Shown here piece by piece: positions 27,279 through 36,267 of a stretch of DNA of 64,000 nt (positions are counted from its first letter, which is position 1; every line of letters starts with the position of its first letter). A model generated the notes under the pieces. The model searched no databases. It was given only the letters and a program-made list of their open reading frames with translations, and had not been told where the DNA came from. The DNA is from Bradyrhizobium ottawaense (GTDB lineage Bacteria > Pseudomonadota > Alphaproteobacteria > Rhizobiales > Xanthobacteraceae). Location: NCBI RefSeq assembly GCF_900099825.1, contig NZ_LT629693.1:3917001-3981000 (forward strand). Reading direction: 5' to 3'. A program made the position numbers and the translations under genes.

Positions 27279-27599
27279 TCAGGCCTCGGCGTCGGCGCGC
27301 TTGGCCGCTGCCTTTTTCTTCTTGTCGGCCTGCTTCAGGAAATTGACGCCAATCTGGTCGCCATTGACCCAGGCCAGTTCGCAGCGGCGATAGGCGAGCC
27401 CGGTTGACGACAGCAGCAGGAAGAATTCCTTCAGATGCAAACCCTCGACGGAACCATCGACCGTCAGCTTGGCGCCGGTCTCGGAGACGTCCTCCATCAC
27501 GCAGTCGCGCCGCCAGGTGCCGTCGATGCCCATCATGTGCGCGGCAAAGCCGCGCTCGAATGTGACGCGATCACCCTTGCGCCGTTCCGATGTCGCCAT
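27279..27599 (-). CDS. PilZ domain protein (putative cyclic-di-GMP binder)
   Basis: The 106-residue protein starts MATSERRKGDRVTFERGF; the RRKxxR stretch and DVSETGAKLTV (DxSxxG) are the two c-di-GMP contact motifs of PilZ domains. FLLLSSTGLAYRRCELAWVNGDQIGVNF completes the barrel, and a lysine-rich tail (KQADKKKKAAAKR) follows. ATG 27599 has GGGAA upstream; an extension to 27644 is possible. It sits between the amgK fusion and murU on the same strand, raising the idea of second-messenger input to cell-wall recycling, which is only inference. Confidence 0.82.
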   Translation of the reverse strand: MATSERRKGDRVTFERGFAAHMMGIDGTWRRDCVMEDVSETGAKLTVDGSVEGLHLKEFFLLLSSTGLAYRRCELAWVNGDQIGVNFLKQADKKKKAAAKRADAEA

Positions 27600-27687
27600 G
27601 GCCGAATTCCCGCTTCCAAGACGGCTGCCCCATATCGCGAGCACAGCCTTTTCCAGCTTAAAGGGAAGGTGGCTAACAAGTGGTAAA

Positions 27688-29208
27688 TCAGGGAACCGGC
27701 GGGGGGACGTTCGCGGCGTACCAGTCGCGAAACCCGGCCAGCGCCGGGTGCACCAGCGAGCGGTTCAAATAGGTCCAGATCCGGGGCTGGTGGCGCAGAT
27801 ATTGCGGCTTTCCGTCGCGGCGGTTGAGCCGGGCGAAGGTGCCGAGCAGGCGCGTGTTTCGCTGCGCCGACATGATGGCGTAGAGCTCGGCGAAATCGGC
27901 GGCGTCGAACTGGCTGTCGGCCGCGCGCCGCGCCTTGATGTAGCGGGTCAACAGCGTCAGCTCGAGCTGCTCCGGGACATCGATCCGGGCATCCTGCAGC
28001 AGCGACACCAGATCGTAGGCGGCAGGCCCCAGCACGGCATCCTGGAAGTCGATGATGCCGACGCGCAGGATGCCGGTGCGTTCGCCGAGCCAGATGATGT
28101 TGGGGGAATGAAAGTCCCGCATCACCCACGTCCGCAGCGCGGCTGCCGGCTTCGCCAACACCTGGCGCCACATCGCTTCGAATTGTTCGCGGCCTTCACG
28201 GCTGAGCTCGGCGTCGCGGTCGGCGAGATACCATTCCGTCATCAGCCCGATCTCGACCAGCCACGCGTCGATGTCGAACACGGGCATGGCGTAGCTGAGC
28301 TCTGGTGTCAGCGGCAGCGTTTCGGGCAGCGTCTCGCGGTGCAGCGCCGCCAGCATGTCGACGGCGGCCTCGTAGCGCTCGGCGATCGGCCGCGGCGGGT
28401 CGCCTTCGATCACACCAGCGTCGCCGAAATCCTCGGTGATCAGGAAACCCTGGTCGAGATCGATGTGCCGGATCGCGGGCGCCGAGAAGCCATGCCGGCG
28501 CAGGCCGTTGGCGATGGCGACGAACGGCTTGACGTCTTCGGCGAGATGCACCGCCGCGCTGTAGGATTTCCCGTCATAGATCGCCGGTCCATCCGGACGC
28601 CGCGGCGAGTTCATCAGGATGGCGGCGTCGCCGTCCTGGACGAGCCGCGCATAGGAACGCGTCGAGGCATCGCCGGGCATGCGCTCCCGCTCCGCATTCG
28701 TGAAGCCGGCGTCATCGAGGAAGTAGCGCAGGGCGCTCAGCCTCTCGACCTGCGCGGCGGCCTTGCCGTAGCCGGTAATCGCGGCGGCGCGCGCGGAGGA
28801 TCCGAACGCCGGACGATGGCTGAAGGCAAGGTCGATGCGATCTTCGGGAAGCGCGTCCGGGGCGCGCTCCGGCCACTCGATCAGGACCAGCGTGCCCTCC
28901 GGCAGCGGCGACAGTCCGATCTCCTCCAGCTCGCTGGCATCGTTGATGCGATAGAGGTCGGCGTGAACGATCGGAAACGGCAGGTCGTAGCTCTGCGCCA
29001 GCGTGAAGGTCGGGCTCGGCACCTCCAGCGCGGCGTCGTCGGCGAGATAGCGGATCATCGCCCGGGCTGCTGCGGTCTTGCCGGCGCCGAGATCGCCCGA
29101 CAGCGTGATCACATCGCCGGGGCCGACCAGAAGCGCGAGGTCCGCCATCAGATGCGCGGTCGCCGTCTCGTTCGGGAGCGCTATGGAGAATGTCGCGGGC
29201 GCGGTCAT
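27688..29208 (-). CDS. tsaE: Fusion of TsaE (t6A tRNA modification ATPase) and AmgK-type sugar kinase
   Basis: The 506-residue protein has two parts. Residues 1-150 are TsaE, the ATPase that helps make threonylcarbamoyl-adenosine in tRNA: Walker A SGDLGAGKT (37-45), SPTFTLAQSY (65-74), HADLYR (82-87). Residues 160-506 are an APH-fold kinase like AmgK, which phosphorylates MurNAc/GlcNAc at the anomeric carbon: ASTRSYARL, LITEDFGD, catalytic loop VMRDFHSPNIIW (Asp365) and metal motif IIDFQD (385-390). It overlaps divL by 4 nt. The fusion is seen in related Alphaproteobacteria. Confidence 0.92.
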   Translation of the reverse strand: MTAPATFSIALPNETATAHLMADLALLVGPGDVITLSGDLGAGKTAAARAMIRYLADDAALEVPSPTFTLAQSYDLPFPIVHADLYRINDASELEEIGLSPLPEGTLVLIEWPERAPDALPEDRIDLAFSHRPAFGSSARAAAITGYGKAAAQVERLSALRYFLDDAGFTNAERERMPGDASTRSYARLVQDGDAAILMNSPRRPDGPAIYDGKSYSAAVHLAEDVKPFVAIANGLRRHGFSAPAIRHIDLDQGFLITEDFGDAGVIEGDPPRPIAERYEAAVDMLAALHRETLPETLPLTPELSYAMPVFDIDAWLVEIGLMTEWYLADRDAELSREGREQFEAMWRQVLAKPAAALRTWVMRDFHSPNIIWLGERTGILRVGIIDFQDAVLGPAAYDLVSLLQDARIDVPEQLELTLLTRYIKARRAADSQFDAADFAELYAIMSAQRNTRLLGTFARLNRRDGKPQYLRHQPRIWTYLNRSLVHPALAGFRDWYAANVPPPVP

Positions 29209-31724
29209 TCGGCGGCGTTGCGATGGGCGTTCTGATCGATCGGGAAGTCGCAGGAAACCGCCGTGCCCTGGCCGACCGCCGAATCGACCCGTACCTTGCC
29301 GCCATGCAGTTCGACAAAAGAGCGCACCAGCGACAGGCCGAGGCCGGCGCCGCGGTGGCGCGAGCCGTTGGAATGGCTCTCGAACCAGTCGAACACCTTG
29401 TCTTTCACGTCGGGCGGAATGCCGGGGCCGGAATCGGTGACGGTGAAGGTCACCCGATGCTCGCTTCGCTGCGCGCTGATCGTGACGGCTGCATCATGCG
29501 GCGAGAAGCCGACCGCATTGGCGAGCAGGTTGTAGAGCACCTGCACGACGCGGCGTTCGTCGCCAATGAAGACGCCGATACTGGGGTCGATGTCGACCTT
29601 GAGCTCGATGCGATCGGTCGCGAGCCGGTCCTGGATGCCTTCGGCGGCATCGCGGATCGCCTTCTCGATATTGACCGGGCCGAGCTCAAGCTTCATGGCG
29701 CCGGCATCGATGGTGGCGAGATCGAGAATGTTGTTGGTCAGTGCCAGCAGCGCATTGGTCGATTTGGTGACGTAGTCGAGATATTCGGCCTGCTTTGCCG
29801 TCAGCGGGCCGGTCGAGGGGTCGCTGAGGAAATGCGCGAAACCGATGATGGTGGTGAGCGGCGCGCGCAATTCGTAGGAGACGTGGTGGACGAAATCGAC
29901 CTTCATCTGGTCGGCGGCCTCGAGCGCCTCGTTGCGCTCGCGCAGCGCCCGTTCGACGTTCTCGGTGTCGCTGATATCCTGGAAGGTCAGCATGGTCGCG
30001 CCGTCGGGCAGCGGCATGGTCATGCAGTCGAGCACGCTGCCGTCCTTGCGCTCGAGCTTCAGCGCCACCTGAGCGCGGTTGTCGATCGCGGTGATCGCCT
30101 CGCGCAGCGTTCGCCACGCCACAAGGTCGTCGAACAGCGGCTTGCACCAGGCTTCGACGGTCTCGATGTGGGGCTGTTCCTTGAGCGATTCAGCGGACAG
30201 TTTCCACATCTTCGCGAAGGCGGGATTGAACAATTCCACGCGGCCGTTGCTGCCGAACACGGCCACCGCTTCGACGAGATTGTCGAGCGTTTCGTGCTGG
30301 ACCCTGGTCAGCCGGTCGAACCGGCGCGCCAGATCGAGGCTTTCGGTGACATTGTCGAACAGATAGGTGACGCCGCCTTCGAGGTTCGGCGTGGTGACGA
30401 CGCTGACCGCGCGGCCGTCCGGCAGGAACCAGGTGTAGGTTTCGGGTTCGACGGCGCGATAGGCCTCGTGCAGTTTCGCCTTCCAGGCCCGGAAGTCCGG
30501 CTGCTCCGGCAGTTTGCGCGCGGCGCGCAGCCGGTCGAGCACGCTGGAATCGTCGGGGTTGGCGTCGAGAAATGCCTGATCGAGGCCCCACAGCCGCCGG
30601 TAGGATTCGTTGTAGAAAGCGAGCCGCCGCTGGCCGTCGAAAACAGCCACGCCGGACGATAATTGGTCGAGGGTGCGGCGATGCGCTTCCGCCATCCGGT
30701 CCATGGCGGCGCGGAGCGAGGTCGCCTCACTGGCGTCGATCGCGATGCCGGCGCTGCCGCCGGCCAGCTTCACGGCCTGGACATCGTAGATGCGCCGCTC
30801 GCCGCCGACCACGATCGGCAGCCGCGCGTTGAAAGTGGAATTGCCGTTCAGCGTCCGGCTCATGTCGCTGCGCTGCTCGGTTTCGAGCAGTTCGAGGTTG
30901 CGCTGGATCGCGTCGGCGACGCTGGCCCCCTCGGTGGCCCGCACATAGGCCGTATTGGCGTAGCGAAGGTTGCCTTCCGTGCTCTTGGCCCAGATCGGCC
31001 AGGGCGCGGCGGCGGCGAAGTCGCGCAACAGCTCGGTTTCTTCCTGCAGCGTCTTGTAGCGGAGGTTTGATTCGGCGAGTTCGCGGCGCAGTCCGCCGAG
31101 TTCACGAATCCTGACAATGGCTTGTCCGCCGATGGCGCGGCCCATGGCCTCGATCGCGCGGCCGTTGGAGGTGGAGAGGTTGAGCAGGAAGCCTTCGCCG
31201 GCCTCGCGCAGCGCGTCGACCGCATGGTCCATTTGCAACGCCGGTTCCGGCGGCAGCCAGGTTCCAAAAGCGAGAATACGCTGCGGCGAATTTTGCGCGG
31301 CGTCGGGCGAGATCAATAGCGAGGTGTCGCCAGAGATCTGTGGCCGGTTTTCGCCCGCGGCCCAGGCAATCAGGATTTGCGGCTCGGCGAACAGCAGCGC
31401 GCGCAGCCGGTCGGCCTGATCCTGCAATCCAGCGATGTTGGCGCGCAGGCCGAGTTCGGTGCGGGTGGCCCGAACGCGGGTGTGCATCAACAGGATCGCC
31501 GCCACCACGGAAAAGCCAACGAGCGCCAGCGCCGTCGTCAGCACCGCGACTTCCTGATGATTGAAGTTGAACCAGACCGAAATCGCCTGTTCCACGGTCA
31601 AATCGCCGGCAAAGGCGGGTTCCGATGCGGCCGACAGCGCGGCGGCGAGCGCGAGCAGGCCGTGGCGCGCCAGTGAGGTGCACGACAGCAGGTTTCGACG
31701 CATCGCCGCGACTACGCCCGACAT
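29205..31724 (-). CDS. divL: DivL-type tyrosine pseudokinase, cell-cycle regulator
   Basis: About 839 residues from ATG 31724 (ATG 31793 would add 23). A signal-like segment (8-40) and a membrane helix (about 60-80) precede several PAS-like regions (about 225-330, 345-460, 480-590), then a dimerisation helix and an HATPase domain (N box YNLLANAVGF, DSGPGIP, RGAGLGLSLV). The phospho-acceptor histidine is replaced by tyrosine: VHHVSYELRAPL, codon TAC at 29876-29874 (Tyr617). In Caulobacter DivL has the same change and controls CckA. Linkage to tsaE is also as in other Alphaproteobacteria. Confidence 0.88.
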   Translation of the reverse strand: MSGVVAAMRRNLLSCTSLARHGLLALAAALSAASEPAFAGDLTVEQAISVWFNFNHQEVAVLTTALALVGFSVVAAILLMHTRVRATRTELGLRANIAGLQDQADRLRALLFAEPQILIAWAAGENRPQISGDTSLLISPDAAQNSPQRILAFGTWLPPEPALQMDHAVDALREAGEGFLLNLSTSNGRAIEAMGRAIGGQAIVRIRELGGLRRELAESNLRYKTLQEETELLRDFAAAAPWPIWAKSTEGNLRYANTAYVRATEGASVADAIQRNLELLETEQRSDMSRTLNGNSTFNARLPIVVGGERRIYDVQAVKLAGGSAGIAIDASEATSLRAAMDRMAEAHRRTLDQLSSGVAVFDGQRRLAFYNESYRRLWGLDQAFLDANPDDSSVLDRLRAARKLPEQPDFRAWKAKLHEAYRAVEPETYTWFLPDGRAVSVVTTPNLEGGVTYLFDNVTESLDLARRFDRLTRVQHETLDNLVEAVAVFGSNGRVELFNPAFAKMWKLSAESLKEQPHIETVEAWCKPLFDDLVAWRTLREAITAIDNRAQVALKLERKDGSVLDCMTMPLPDGATMLTFQDISDTENVERALRERNEALEAADQMKVDFVHHVSYELRAPLTTIIGFAHFLSDPSTGPLTAKQAEYLDYVTKSTNALLALTNNILDLATIDAGAMKLELGPVNIEKAIRDAAEGIQDRLATDRIELKVDIDPSIGVFIGDERRVVQVLYNLLANAVGFSPHDAAVTISAQRSEHRVTFTVTDSGPGIPPDVKDKVFDWFESHSNGSRHRGAGLGLSLVRSFVELHGGKVRVDSAVGQGTAVSCDFPIDQNAHRNAAE

Positions 31725-31743
31725 AATTTGCCCCAGAACGCAC

Positions 31744-31788
31744 GACTCGAATGCACGAGCGCTTCCCCACGCCGTGCACGAATCGAGT
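31744..31788 (-). promoter_or_regulatory. Inverted repeat with two GANTC sites upstream of divL
   Basis: ACTCGA (31745-31750) pairs with TCGAGT (31783-31788) and TGCACG (31752-31757) with CGTGCA (31773-31778). GACTC (31744-31748) and GAATC (31780-31784) are CcrM-type methylation sites near the arm ends, and a third GAATC lies at 31896-31900. It lies 20-64 nt ahead of the chosen divL start. Control by methylation is an inference from other Alphaproteobacteria. Confidence 0.45.
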
Positions 31789-31851
31789 GACATTATCTGC
31801 TTCGGGAGTCGGCCGGTAAGAGTCCAGACCGTGAACGTGAATCTGCTTGTG

Positions 31852-31874
31852 AAAAAATGAGCGGATTACCGCTC
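31852..31874 (-). terminator. Rho-independent terminator of coaBC-dut
   Basis: On the minus strand GAGCGG pairs with CCGCTC over a TAAT loop and is followed by A and six T residues. It lies 25 nt past the dut stop and isolates divL from the coaBC-dut transcript. Confidence 0.82.
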
Positions 31875-31898
31875 AGGTGCCAATCGAGTTCGAACGAA

Positions 31899-32357
31899 TC
31901 AGCGTCCGGTGGAACCGAACCCGCCGCTGCCGCGGTCGGTTTCCGAAAGCGTGGCAGCGGTGACAAGCTGCGCCTGGGTCACCGGCGCGATCACCATTTG
32001 CGCGATGCGCTCGCCGCGCCTGATCGGGAACGGCGCATCGCCGTGGTTGATCAGCAGCACGTTGATTTCGCCGCGATAATCGGCATCCACCGTGCCGGGC
32101 GAATTGAGCACCGTAACGCCATGCTTGGCGGCAAGCCCGGAGCGTGGCCGCACCTGCGCCTCGAAGCCGCGTGGCAGCGCGATCACAAGCCCGGTCGGCA
32201 CCATCGTGTATTTTCCCGGTGACAGGATCAGGGGTGTTTCGGCCGGCACGGCAGCCAGCAGATCGAGCCCGGCGGCGTCGGCGCTCTGATAGGCCGGTAA
32301 TGCGAGACCTTCGCCGTGCGGCAGTTGGCGGATGTCGACCTTGACCGTTGCGCTCAC
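31899..32357 (-). CDS. dut: dUTP diphosphatase
   Basis: Dut hydrolyses dUTP to dUMP, keeping uracil out of DNA. The 152-residue trimeric-type product shows the five motifs: [44 protein letters not shown] and C-terminal [11 protein letters not shown] with the catalytic-loop phenylalanine. It overlaps the end of coaBC by 4 nt; the dfp(coaBC)-dut pairing is widespread in bacteria. Confidence 0.97.
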   Translation of the reverse strand: MSATVKVDIRQLPHGEGLALPAYQSADAAGLDLLAAVPAETPLILSPGKYTMVPTGLVIALPRGFEAQVRPRSGLAAKHGVTVLNSPGTVDADYRGEINVLLINHGDAPFPIRRGERIAQMVIAPVTQAQLVTAATLSETDRGSGGFGSTGR

Positions 32358-33799
32358 GTCGTTTTCTCCACCGTCTTTGCTATCTTTGCCACCAGTTCGG
32401 TCGCGACCTGTTCCTTGGTCATGACCGGCCAGGACTCCACGTTAATGCTGTCGACGCCGATCTTGTCCGCACCTTCGCGCGTCAGGAGATGCACGGTGTT
32501 GCGGTCGCCGCCCATCACGCCTGACGCCGGCGAGACGTCGTTGGCGACGATCCAGTCGCAGCCTTTTCGCGCGATCTTCGCCTTGGCGTTGTCGATCAGA
32601 TGCTCGGTCTCGGCGGCAAAGCCGATCACCAGCGGCGGGCGCTTTTCCTTGAGCTTCGAGATCGTCGCCAGGATGTCGGGATTTTCGACCAGTTGCAGCG
32701 GCGGCATGCCGGCAGCGGTTTTCTTCAGCTTCTGCTCGCCTTCATTGGCGACGCGCCAGTCGGCGACCGCCGCGGCAAAAATTGCAATATCCGCCGGCAG
32801 CGCGGCTTCGACCTTGTGCAGCATGTCGCGCGCCGATTCGACCCGGATCACGGTGACACCAGCGGGATCGCGCAATTCGACCGGACCGGAGACCAGCGTG
32901 ACGTCGGCGCCAGCGGCCTGTGCGGCGGCGGCGATCGCAAAACCCTGCTTGCCGGAGGAACGGTTGGCAATGTAGCGCACCGGATCGATCGGCTCATGTG
33001 TCGGGCCTGCGGTGATCAGCACGCGCTTGCCGGCGAGCGGGCGGGGGCGCGGCGGACGCAGGATATCGGCGGCGGCTGCGGCGATTTCGGCGGCCTCCGA
33101 CATCCGGCCGACGCCGGCTTCACCGGCCTCGGCCATTTCGCCGGCATTGGGACCGATCATGACAACGCCATCGCGGCGAAGCTGCAGGACGTTGCGGCGG
33201 GTTGCGGCGTTGTTCCACATCAGCGGGTTCATGGCAGGCGCCAGCAGGATCGGGCGGTTGGCGGCAAGCAGGATGGCGCTGGCGAGATCGTCGGCATGGC
33301 CCTGCGCCATCTTCGCCATCAGGTCCGCGGTGGCCGGCGCCACCACGATCAGATCGCATTCCCGCGCCAGGCGAATATGCCCGGCGTCAAACTCGCTCTC
33401 GGGATCGAACAGGTCGGTATAGACGCGCTCATGCGACAGCGCGCTGGCCGCGAGCGGGGTGACGAATTGCTGCGCGGCCTTGGTCAGCACGCAGCGCACG
33501 TTGATGTGGCGCTCCTTCAGCCGCCGGATCAGGTCCAGCGACTTGTAGGCAGCGATGCCGCCGCCGATGATCAGGGTAACGTAGGCCTCGCCGGTGGCGC
33601 TGACGGCCCGGGGAGGCGGCACGGCAGCCGCTGCGGCCGGCGACGGGCTGGTGGCGCCCGGCTGCTCCGGGCGCCCCTGGATCAGCTCCCCGAGGATGAC
33701 CCGGACTTCCTCTTCGACCGAGCGGCCGTTGCTGGCCGAGCGCAGCCGCAGATAGGCTTTGACGGTGTCGTCGAGTTTTCGGATAGTTATGCTGGCCAT
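32354..33799 (-). CDS. coaBC: CoaBC with N-terminal ribbon-helix-helix (FitA/VapB-like) domain
   Basis: The 481-residue product makes 4'-phosphopantetheine from phosphopantothenate and cysteine. Residues 1-40 ([32 protein letters not shown]) look like a FitA/VapB antitoxin DNA-binding domain: a short strand, then two helices. An Ala/Pro linker (41-70) follows. CoaC spans about 71-245 with [13 protein letters not shown] and APAMNPLMW; the cysteine of the ACGDxGxGRM motif is Ala ([10 protein letters not shown]). CoaB spans about 250-475 with [22 protein letters not shown] and the KLKK lysine pair. A perfect inverted repeat precedes the gene. It is coupled to dut. Confidence 0.93.
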   Translation of the reverse strand: MASITIRKLDDTVKAYLRLRSASNGRSVEEEVRVILGELIQGRPEQPGATSPSPAAAAAVPPPRAVSATGEAYVTLIIGGGIAAYKSLDLIRRLKERHINVRCVLTKAAQQFVTPLAASALSHERVYTDLFDPESEFDAGHIRLARECDLIVVAPATADLMAKMAQGHADDLASAILLAANRPILLAPAMNPLMWNNAATRRNVLQLRRDGVVMIGPNAGEMAEAGEAGVGRMSEAAEIAAAAADILRPPRPRPLAGKRVLITAGPTHEPIDPVRYIANRSSGKQGFAIAAAAQAAGADVTLVSGPVELRDPAGVTVIRVESARDMLHKVEAALPADIAIFAAAVADWRVANEGEQKLKKTAAGMPPLQLVENPDILATISKLKEKRPPLVIGFAAETEHLIDNAKAKIARKGCDWIVANDVSPASGVMGGDRNTVHLLTREGADKIGVDSINVESWPVMTKEQVATELVAKIAKTVEKTT

Positions 33800-33824
33800 G
33801 GACGGGCTCCGGCAGGAACTGACA

Positions 33825-33854
33825 GCATTGATATCAAATATATGATATCAATGC
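33825..33854 (-). promoter_or_regulatory. Perfect inverted repeat upstream of coaBC, putative operator
   Basis: GCATTGATATCA (33825-33836) and TGATATCAATGC (33843-33854) are perfect 12-bp arms around AATATA. The site is AT-rich in a GC-rich context, lies 26 nt ahead of the coaBC start codon and 3 nt after the ubiB stop. It lacks the GC stem and T-run of a terminator. RHH antitoxins usually bind such repeats at their own promoters. Confidence 0.65.
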
Positions 33855-33856
33855 AA

Positions 33857-35431
33857 TCAAAGTTGCCGCACGGCGACCAGAATTCCAATGAAGGTCGCCG
33901 CGATGATCCACAGCGCCAGCGTGCGCCAGCGGTTCTTGCGGCTCTCGGTCCGGGCCATCGCCGCGATCGTCTCCGGCGACAGCGTAACGCCCTCGCGCGT
34001 CATCCTCTCGAGATTTTCCAGCACCGCGACCGCCCGCGAGGCAATCGCGGGCAGGCTTGCCGCCACCCGGCCGAGTTCGCCGGCGCCGGACATCGCACCC
34101 TGGATGCGTCCGATCGGTCCGAGGTTGCGCTCGATCCATTCGCGCACGACGGGATCGGCGACCTTCCAGATATCGAGCTTGGGATCGAAACCGCGCGCCA
34201 CGCCTTCGACCACCACCATGGTCTTCTGCAGCAGGATCAGTTCGGGCCGGGTCTGCATGTCGAACAGGCCGGTGACCTCGAGCAGCAAGGTCAGGAGCTT
34301 CGCCATCGAGATTTCTTCGGCGGTGCGGTTGTGGATCGGCTCGCCGATGGCGCGGATCGCTTGCGCGAAATTCTCGACCGAGTGATGGCCCGGCACATAG
34401 CCGGCCTCGAAGTGCACCTCGGCGACGCGACGATAGTCGCGGGTGATGAATCCTAAGAGAATTTCGGCGAGGAAGCGCCGCTCCTTCAGCCCGAGCCGGC
34501 CCATGATGCCGAAATCGACCGCCACCAGCCGGCCGGCCGCGTCGAGGAACAGATTGCCCGGATGCATGTCGGCATGAAAGAAGCCGTCGCGCAGCGCGTG
34601 GCGCAGAAAACTCTGGATCACCTTGCGGCCGAGCTCGGGCAGGTCGATGTGCGACTGTTCGAGCCGCACATGGTCGTTCAGCGCGATGCCGTCGATCCAC
34701 TCCATCGTCAGCACGTTGTGGGTGGTGCGGTCCCAATCGACAGTGGGCACGCGGAAATCCGGATCGTCGCGGATGTTCTCGGCCATCTCGGACATCGCCG
34801 CCGCTTCCAGCCGCAGGTCCATTTCCATCGCGACCGAGCGCGACATCGTGTTGATGACTTCGATCAGCCGCAGCCGCCGCGCTTCGGCCGAATGCGCCTC
34901 GGCGTTGTACGCGACAAAGAAGAAGTCGGCGAGGTCGCGGCGGAAACGCGCGGCGACATTGGGCCGGAGTACTTTGACCGCGACGTTCTTGTGCTTGCCG
35001 TCGCGTTCGACCACGCCGCGATGCACCTGCGCGATCGAGGCCGCGGCCACCGCCGGGCCGAGGTTCACAAACGCCTGCGCCACAGGGCGTTCCAGCGATT
35101 GCGCGATCACGGCTTCGGCCTCGGCCTCGGAGAACGGCGGCAGCCGGTCCTGCAGGGCTTCGAGATCGCGCGCCATCGCGACGCCGACCACGTCGGGCCG
35201 CGTCGCGAGAAACTGCCCGAGCTTGAGATAAGCGGGTCCCAATCGCGTCAGCGCGCGCGACAGCCGCGGGCCGGATTTGGCGCCGGGCCGTTCGATCAGC
35301 CGCGCCAGACGCAACGCGAGTTGGCCGGGCGGCGGCACCAGGCTCGGATCGACGACGCCGAACACGCCTTCGCGCGCGAACACGTAACCAGCGCGGACCA
35401 ATCGCGCGATGTGGGTCGCCGCAGAAATCAC
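33857..35431 (-). CDS. ubiB: Ubiquinone biosynthesis atypical kinase UbiB
   Basis: UbiB is an ABC1/ADCK-family atypical kinase/ATPase needed for ubiquinone synthesis at the membrane. GTG 35431 overlaps the ubiE stop (GTGA) and gives 524 residues. Motifs: [11 protein letters not shown] (KxGQ), [11 protein letters not shown] (A-rich loop), VAVKVLRP lysine, catalytic [12 protein letters not shown] and metal [11 protein letters not shown]. The C-terminus has a membrane helix ([18 protein letters not shown]). Longer frames upstream lie inside ubiE. Confidence 0.95.
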   Translation of the reverse strand: MISAATHIARLVRAGYVFAREGVFGVVDPSLVPPPGQLALRLARLIERPGAKSGPRLSRALTRLGPAYLKLGQFLATRPDVVGVAMARDLEALQDRLPPFSEAEAEAVIAQSLERPVAQAFVNLGPAVAAASIAQVHRGVVERDGKHKNVAVKVLRPNVAARFRRDLADFFFVAYNAEAHSAEARRLRLIEVINTMSRSVAMEMDLRLEAAAMSEMAENIRDDPDFRVPTVDWDRTTHNVLTMEWIDGIALNDHVRLEQSHIDLPELGRKVIQSFLRHALRDGFFHADMHPGNLFLDAAGRLVAVDFGIMGRLGLKERRFLAEILLGFITRDYRRVAEVHFEAGYVPGHHSVENFAQAIRAIGEPIHNRTAEEISMAKLLTLLLEVTGLFDMQTRPELILLQKTMVVVEGVARGFDPKLDIWKVADPVVREWIERNLGPIGRIQGAMSGAGELGRVAASLPAIASRAVAVLENLERMTREGVTLSPETIAAMARTESRKNRWRTLALWIIAATFIGILVAVRQL

Positions 35432-36189
35432 AAACGCCAGCCCGAATGCAGCGCCACGATACCGCCGGAGAGGCTTTCCCACTTCACCCGCGAGAAGCCG
35501 GCCGCGCGGATCATCTCGGCGAAGGCATTGGGCTTGGGAAACTTGCGGATCGATTCGACGAGATATTGATAGGACTCGGCATCGCCAGTCACGGCGCGGC
35601 CGAGCGGCGGGATCACCTTGAACGAGAACAGGTCGTAGATCCGGTCGAGCCCGGGCACGTCGACGGTGGAAAATTCCAGGCACAGGAATCGGCTGCCGGG
35701 CCGCAGCACGCGATAGGCCTCACGCAGCGCGGCGTCGATCCGCGGCACGTTGCGGATGCCGAACGCGATGGTGTAGGCGTCGAAGCCGCGGTCGGGAAAG
35801 GCCAGCGCTTCGGCATTGCCCTCGACGAAGGAAACCCGCTGGTCGAGATGACGCGCGGCGGCGCGGGTGCGGCCGACTTCGAGCATGTCGGTGTTGATGT
35901 CGCAGACGGTGGCATGGAAGCCGGCGCCGGCCGCCTTGGCGGCTCGAAACGAGATGTCGCCGGTGCCGCCGGCGACGTCGAGCAGCGCAAACGGCGCATC
36001 GCTCTTCGGCGGGTTGAGCGCCGTGATCATGATGTCCTTCCAGATCCGGTGCAGGCCCACCGACATCAGGTCGTTCATCAGGTCGTAACGAGCAGCCACG
36101 CTGTGAAACACGTCGTTCACCAGCGTCTGCTTGTCCCCGAGGGGCACGTCCCTGAAGCCAAAATGCGTGGTTTGGTCCGGCCGATCCAT
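35428..36189 (-). CDS. ubiE: Demethylmenaquinol/ubiquinone C-methyltransferase UbiE
   Basis: UbiE methylates the quinone ring with SAM. From ATG 36189, with GGAG 8 nt upstream, it has 253 residues. [13 protein letters not shown] and [19 protein letters not shown] are family N-terminal motifs, [13 protein letters not shown] is the SAM site, and [12 protein letters not shown] and [23 protein letters not shown] complete the signatures. ubiE-ubiB form a coupled pair. Divergent from mutM. Confidence 0.96.
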   Translation of the reverse strand: MDRPDQTTHFGFRDVPLGDKQTLVNDVFHSVAARYDLMNDLMSVGLHRIWKDIMITALNPPKSDAPFALLDVAGGTGDISFRAAKAAGAGFHATVCDINTDMLEVGRTRAAARHLDQRVSFVEGNAEALAFPDRGFDAYTIAFGIRNVPRIDAALREAYRVLRPGSRFLCLEFSTVDVPGLDRIYDLFSFKVIPPLGRAVTGDAESYQYLVESIRKFPKPNAFAEMIRAAGFSRVKWESLSGGIVALHSGWRL

Positions 36190-36242
36190 CAACTCAACTC
36201 CATACCGGACCATAGCGCGCCCGCCGCAATGGCGCTATCACG

Positions 36243-36259
36243 TCACCTTCATAAGGTGA
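36243..36259 (+). promoter_or_regulatory. Inverted repeat containing the mutM ribosome site
   Basis: TCACCTT and AAGGTGA are perfect 7-bp arms around CAT. The second arm is the mutM Shine-Dalgarno sequence, 8 nt before its ATG, so a short hairpin could mask it in the mRNA; alternatively it is an operator in the ubiE-mutM divergent region. Confidence 0.4.
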
Positions 36260-36267
36260 ATACCTGC

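Noticed and set aside
27469..29235. 588-codon plus-strand frame over tsaE-amgK
   Set aside because: Shadow of the fused gene; no motif, no ribosome site, and both domains on the other strand are clear.
33825..33854. The coaBC palindrome as a terminator of ubiB
   Set aside because: The arms are AT-rich, the spacer is AATATA and no T-run follows on the minus strand, so it does not look like an intrinsic terminator.
35446..36267. 274-codon upstream extension of the mutM frame
   Set aside because: It overlaps ubiE in antisense; MutM requires Pro2 directly after the initiator Met, which fixes the start at 36268.
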